NCBI GenBank assembly: GCA_037126765.1
Contig: JBBCBC010000009.1
Coordinates: 30,735,504-30,799,503, forward strand
Origin: Stenogyne calaminthoides
Lineage: Eukaryota > Streptophyta > Magnoliopsida > Lamiales > Lamiaceae
Direction: 5' to 3'
Length of the DNA stretch: 64,000 nt
Below, in pieces: positions 60,560 through 64,000 of the stretch. Numbering within the stretch: the first letter of the stretch is position 1; each line of letters opens with the position of its first letter. The translations under genes were made by a program, and so were the position numbers. The notes under the pieces were generated by a model, which was not told where the DNA came from, did not search any database, and was given only the letters and a program-made list of their open reading frames with translations.

Positions 60560-61384
60560 CTAACAATGTAATCACCTTTAAATCAAGTTATTAAATATTT
60601 AAAAAAAAAAGGATTTAGTCAAGTTTTTTGTTTTTTTTTTAAAGCGATTTAGTCAAGTTATTAAATATTTTTTTAAAAAGAAAAAAAAGACACTAAGTAT
60701 AATTTCGATTTAACCAAGATTTTAATTCCTTAAAAAATCAAACTCCAAAATTTTTATATTTTAAAACCGAACAAAATTATTAATTAAAATCACACCGAAT
60801 TTAATAGATACTGTTTAACATAAGACATCAAATTGAACTATCAAATTTTAATTTGAAAAGTTATTCAACTTTTTTTAATAAAAAATCGTTAAATTATATA
60901 ATTTTGTTTGGTAAGACCCCTAAACTATATAACTATTGTTTCATATGACCTCTTTTTGACAAATGGTTAAAGACAAATTTTCTTTTGAAATTTAATTTTA
61001 AATTTTATCTGGATATAATATCATCGAATTAGACTAATGTGTGCGGAAAACATTAGACTAATTTATTAAAATTCATAATTTTCTGTTATCAGGAACTTTC
61101 ATAAACCACCAATTATCAATTTAAAAACTTTTTAAAACAAAAAATAATTTTTGAGTGTTTCAAATAAAATTTAATACTAGTAGAAGTCTTTTAATGCATT
61201 ATTTGTTTTGACAAATTTTGTTCACCCCCCACATAGGTGCACTGTAGTCTGTGGACGAAATGCAGTAGAGCATACCTCCTCGTTTTCAATAAATTCAAAA
61301 TTGTAATAAATTCGTCTATGCCAGCCTTGATCACTTTCTCACACTAAAAACATACTACGACTTCCGAGCTTTCTCTCTCTAAAA
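60560..61384 (+). other. Upstream region of the GeBP-type gene
   Basis: AT-rich, with poly(A)/poly(T) tracts at 60600-60690. The final 60-100 bases, ending CTTTCTCTCTCTAAAA before the ATG, look like a pyrimidine-rich 5' UTR. No clear TATA box was fixed. Confidence 0.4.
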
Positions 61385-62482
61385 ATGGCTCGAAAGAAAC
61401 TGCTTTTTGCTAAAGATGGTGAAGAAGAAGATGGAAAACAAACTCTAGACAAGGCCGGTGAAGAAGGCACAGCGCTTGTGTCTCCGAAGAAAATCAAGTT
61501 GAATGCAGATCGTGAACGGGTCGGGCCCGAACCCGCAGAAAACGGGTCTGCATGTTCTTCCCCATCTGCATCCGATTTCATAGTCATGCCCACCCTTAAA
61601 CCTAAGAAAAAGGCATCGTTCACTAAGATATTCTCGGATGAGGACGAAATTGCTTTGCTTAGAGGTCTCGCTGTTTTCTGGGCTGATGGGAGGAAGAACA
61701 AGTGGACGGAATTTTACCAGTTCATCAAGGATGATCTTGCGAATCAATTTTCTAAAGTTCAAGTTTCTGAGAAGGTACGCAAGCTCAGGTTAAAGTTTGA
61801 AACGAATTTTGTAAAGGCTAGGGCCAATGGGGGTAAATTTGATTTCTCCAATTCGCATGAATCGAATGTGTTTAGATTGTGTAAGGCGCTGTGGGGAGAT
61901 GAAAATGGCGTTGTTGAGGAGAATGAGGATGAAAAAGGGAATAAGATAGAGAGAAAAAGGAAAGAAGTGGGCGAGGTGAATGACGATGAGGAATCAAACA
62001 AGATGCAGAGAAAAGGGAAAAAGGTTAATGAGGGAGTAAGAAAGAAAAAGAAAGAAAGAAAACAAGTGCATGAGAGTGGTGAAAAGGGCAAGAAATTGGA
62101 ACAAGAGAAAGAAGTAGATGAACATCATCAAGAAGACAATATCCCTGGAGAGCAAAAACAGGTGGATGAAATCATTGAATTGAAACAAGGGAATGATGTG
62201 GATGAGGATAATGAAGAAAATAATTTTGCAGAAAAGGAGAAAGAACAAGTTATGGAGATTAGCCAGGAGGATTTCCAATCTGAGTTCCCGTTGTTTTATG
62301 CATCATTTGACACTTTTAAGTATCCCAACATTGTTAAAGAGAAATGCGTTTTGATTCCGCGAGAGAAGGCGCGGGAGGTGGAAGAAAAGTGCAGGGAATT
62401 GAGAGCGGAGGCTCTTCGATTGGAGCTTAAAAGGATTGATCTGGTTAAGAGGGACCTTCAACATCATTTGGAAGAAATTTGA
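61385..62482 (+). CDS. GeBP/STKL-family DNA-binding protein (DUF573)
   Basis: A single uninterrupted frame of 365 codons, with ATG after an A-rich context. Residues 1-75 are charged and Ser/Pro-rich. Residues 79-171 form the DUF573 domain of the GLABROUS1-enhancer-binding protein family: FTKIFSDEDEIALLRGL, then WTEFYQFIKDDL, VRKLRLKFETNF and the closing HESNVFRLCKALWG. Residues 172-300 are very rich in Glu, Lys and Asp, with KKKERK-type stretches that could serve nuclear import. The last 40 residues (AREVEEKCRELRAEALRLEL) form an amphipathic, leucine-repeated helix like the C-terminal zipper used for dimerisation in this family. These plant-specific nuclear factors act in leaf development and cytokinin response. 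The gene looks intact; a 3' UTR intron is probable. Confidence 0.88.
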   Translation: MARKKLLFAKDGEEEDGKQTLDKAGEEGTALVSPKKIKLNADRERVGPEPAENGSACSSPSASDFIVMPTLKPKKKASFTKIFSDEDEIALLRGLAVFWADGRKNKWTEFYQFIKDDLANQFSKVQVSEKVRKLRLKFETNFVKARANGGKFDFSNSHESNVFRLCKALWGDENGVVEENEDEKGNKIERKRKEVGEVNDDEESNKMQRKGKKVNEGVRKKKKERKQVHESGEKGKKLEQEKEVDEHHQEDNIPGEQKQVDEIIELKQGNDVDEDNEENNFAEKEKEQVMEISQEDFQSEFPLFYASFDTFKYPNIVKEKCVLIPREKAREVEEKCRELRAEALRLELKRIDLVKRDLQHHLEEI

Positions 62483-64000
62483 AGTGTTTTCAGTATCTTT
62501 GTATAGAGGTATGATACTTAGGTTCTCTTCGTTATACTTAGATGTTTTAGTTCATTTAAGCATGCACAATTTTAGTAATTCTAGTGTGATCATTGTAGCA
62601 TATGCATGATTCAGCTTGGTACAAATAAAATTGTTGGCCTTAGAGTTTCATAGAGATCTTTTGATAGATGACTTCAGTATACCGAATACAGAGCTCATTC
62701 AAATGAAACGACCCTGTGGTGACCTGATTAAGATTTTTCATTATAGGTGAATAACTGATACATACTGGTTTCTTCTATATTGTATTTGAAGCCTTAGTTG
62801 AATTAGATCAGAGAGAGAAAATCTATAATCTCAATCTCATACTTATGTGAAATGCAATGAGATAAACATTTTTGGCAGAATTTTCCATTTTAGAATCTGA
62901 AGTTGTTCCATATAGGTATCTTGTATGGTGTCGTTCCAGAAAAACTGAAAAACTCATGCAGTTCAGCATCAATTTATTAGACTTTTGTAAAATATATGAT
63001 CTTCATTTAAACTATATGATGCGTTTCCATCTATACAGGCTTTTTTTTTTTCCGTTCATTGACCGCCATTACAGATTAGAAAACAATAGGATAGCCCTTC
63101 ATCTAAAATGAAGTTCAATTAGTTCTACATTTCAACAGTTATATGGCACTTTTGAGTACTCACTCAGTTTTGGACTGAACTGATTGATTTCATGCTCCCA
63201 TTGGATCATAGTTTGCAACTTAGCATATTTGAGTTGATTTCCTCGCATTTTGTCATCATTTTGGCACAACTCTTCGTAATGTTTTTGATATGCATGTGGA
63301 GTCCGACATCATAGTAAACTACTTGTCCACTGTAGCATGGTACAAGTAGTCTAAGCTGATGTTGGGCTCCATATCATTACTCTTCTTCATAAATATTTTT
63401 GTAGGTATACTTCTGGCCATCTTTTATAGCTTTTCCATTTGCTATACTTATAAGGCATTACAGAAATTGTTGCATCCCTGCTTTTCATTGGATTTGAATT
63501 ATGTCAATTGAGTCTATTTCATGAACTAAACAAATAATGTTTGTTCTCTTAAATGGCCAGTTACTGTAAACTTGTGGTTTATCGTATGAGCGTCAGTTTT
63601 GCACTACACATACCATCATCTGGAATTACTACTAAACAATCATTGTCATCAATGGTCATATATAGCAAACGGTTTTAGCTGGCTGCTGGCAAAGTTTGTT
63701 GTTCAGTATAAGCTTAAATTAAGTGAGTTTTAACATTAATTTTCATTCTTTCTGCTGGCAGATGTGGATGCTTCAAAATAGGAGCCTCTCTTTAAGGCAT
63801 TAGTGTATTCAGAATCGGTAATATATCCCCTTTTAGTCTATTGGATCCAGAATTTTTGGATGATCAGAAGGTTTGGTCTATTTTGTGAATCTTGTAAAGT
63901 ATATCATATGGTAGAAGTTCGGGTGAATCTTGTTTAGTTTTTTGTCGGTTTTTTTGCGATCTAAGAACCGAACAAATGGAAGAAGTCAATGTGAATCTTA
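62483..64000 (+). other. 3' region of the GeBP-type gene, with a probable 3'-UTR intron
   Basis: A GAG/GTATGA donor at 62509 and a T-rich CTGCTGGCAG acceptor ending at 63761 would remove 1.25 kb from the 3' UTR. ATGTGGATGCTTCAAAATAG follows. An intron after the stop codon is known from some family members, but here it is inferred from splice signals only. No other gene is seen up to the window edge; the short ORF at 62872-63111 has no domain. Confidence 0.4.
63294..63376. ncRNA. Imperfect foldback, microRNA-precursor-like
   Basis: Left arm 63294-63326 pairs with right arm 63342-63376 (for example GGAGTCCGACATCAT against TGATGTTGGGCTCC, and ACTACTTGT against ACAAGTAGT). There is one internal mismatch cluster of three bases, few G:U pairs and a 15-base loop. 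Length, arm pairing and its position inside a putative intron fit a young plant MIR locus, but a decayed MITE would look the same. There is no expression evidence. Confidence 0.35.

Noticed and set aside
61339..62278. Minus-strand ORFs of 94-120 aa across the GeBP-type gene
   Set aside because: They are antisense shadows of the Glu/Lys-rich coding sequence, giving Ser/Phe/Leu-rich translations without domains.

Overview
The window is nuclear DNA of a flowering plant, most likely a eudicot. It has intron-rich genes with plant GT-AG borders, very AT-rich intergenic DNA, plant-specific families (GeBP/STKL transcription factor, G-type lectin receptor kinase) and every common plant transposon class. 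I cannot name the species from sequence alone.

Four loci look like host genes. (1) A five-exon GRAM/WBP2-like gene lies on the minus strand at 830-3655. (2) A nine-exon COQ3 gene (mitochondrial ubiquinone O-methyltransferase) lies on the minus strand at 17926-24432. It reads through open at every splice junction and gives 310 aa. (3) A set of minus-strand exon-like segments at 27261-29345 has an unknown product and low confidence. (4) An intact 365-aa GeBP-type gene lies on the plus strand at 61385-62482, with a probable intron in its 3' UTR. Two broken genes are also visible: an F-box/LRR-type remnant at 1-260 and a G-type lectin receptor-like kinase at 8585-10146. The kinase has lost its 5' half, carries a nonsense codon and a frameshifting deletion, and is fused to an internally deleted PIF/Harbinger transposase.

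Layout: 1-3.7 kb F-box remnant and GRAM gene, with a LINE tail in intron 1. 4.4-7.3 kb repeat-rich block with a minisatellite and two CCGGACC-type arrays, possibly a Helitron-like insertion. 7.5-8.1 kb two inverted MITEs. 8.6-10.6 kb kinase/transposase chimera. 10.6-17.9 kb gene-poor DNA with a TIR element, a long perfect-looking foldback and old duplicates of COQ3 introns. 17.9-24.4 kb COQ3, whose introns hold a SINE, a Stowaway MITE and a foreign G+C-rich block. 24.5-30.6 kb more COQ3-derived duplicates and the uncertain gene.

The dominant structure is 30649-60559, a nested stack of LTR retrotransposons resolved here by their target-site duplications. A minus-strand Copia element Z (30649-60559) was hit by a retroelement that is now a solo LTR, A (34999-55828, TSD GTTCA). 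A was hit by a plus-strand Copia of the same family, B (35300-53501, TSD GAGAT). B's 3' LTR was then hit by a minus-strand sibling, C (43138-52218, TSD TATTA). A hAT-type element sits in A (54845-55619, TSD CTCATATC) and a tRNA-derived SINE in Z's 5' LTR (60281-60460, 19-bp TSD). All the coding regions of Z, B and C are broken. The last 3.4 kb holds the GeBP-type gene and its 3' region, where an imperfect foldback lies inside the putative 3'-UTR intron.
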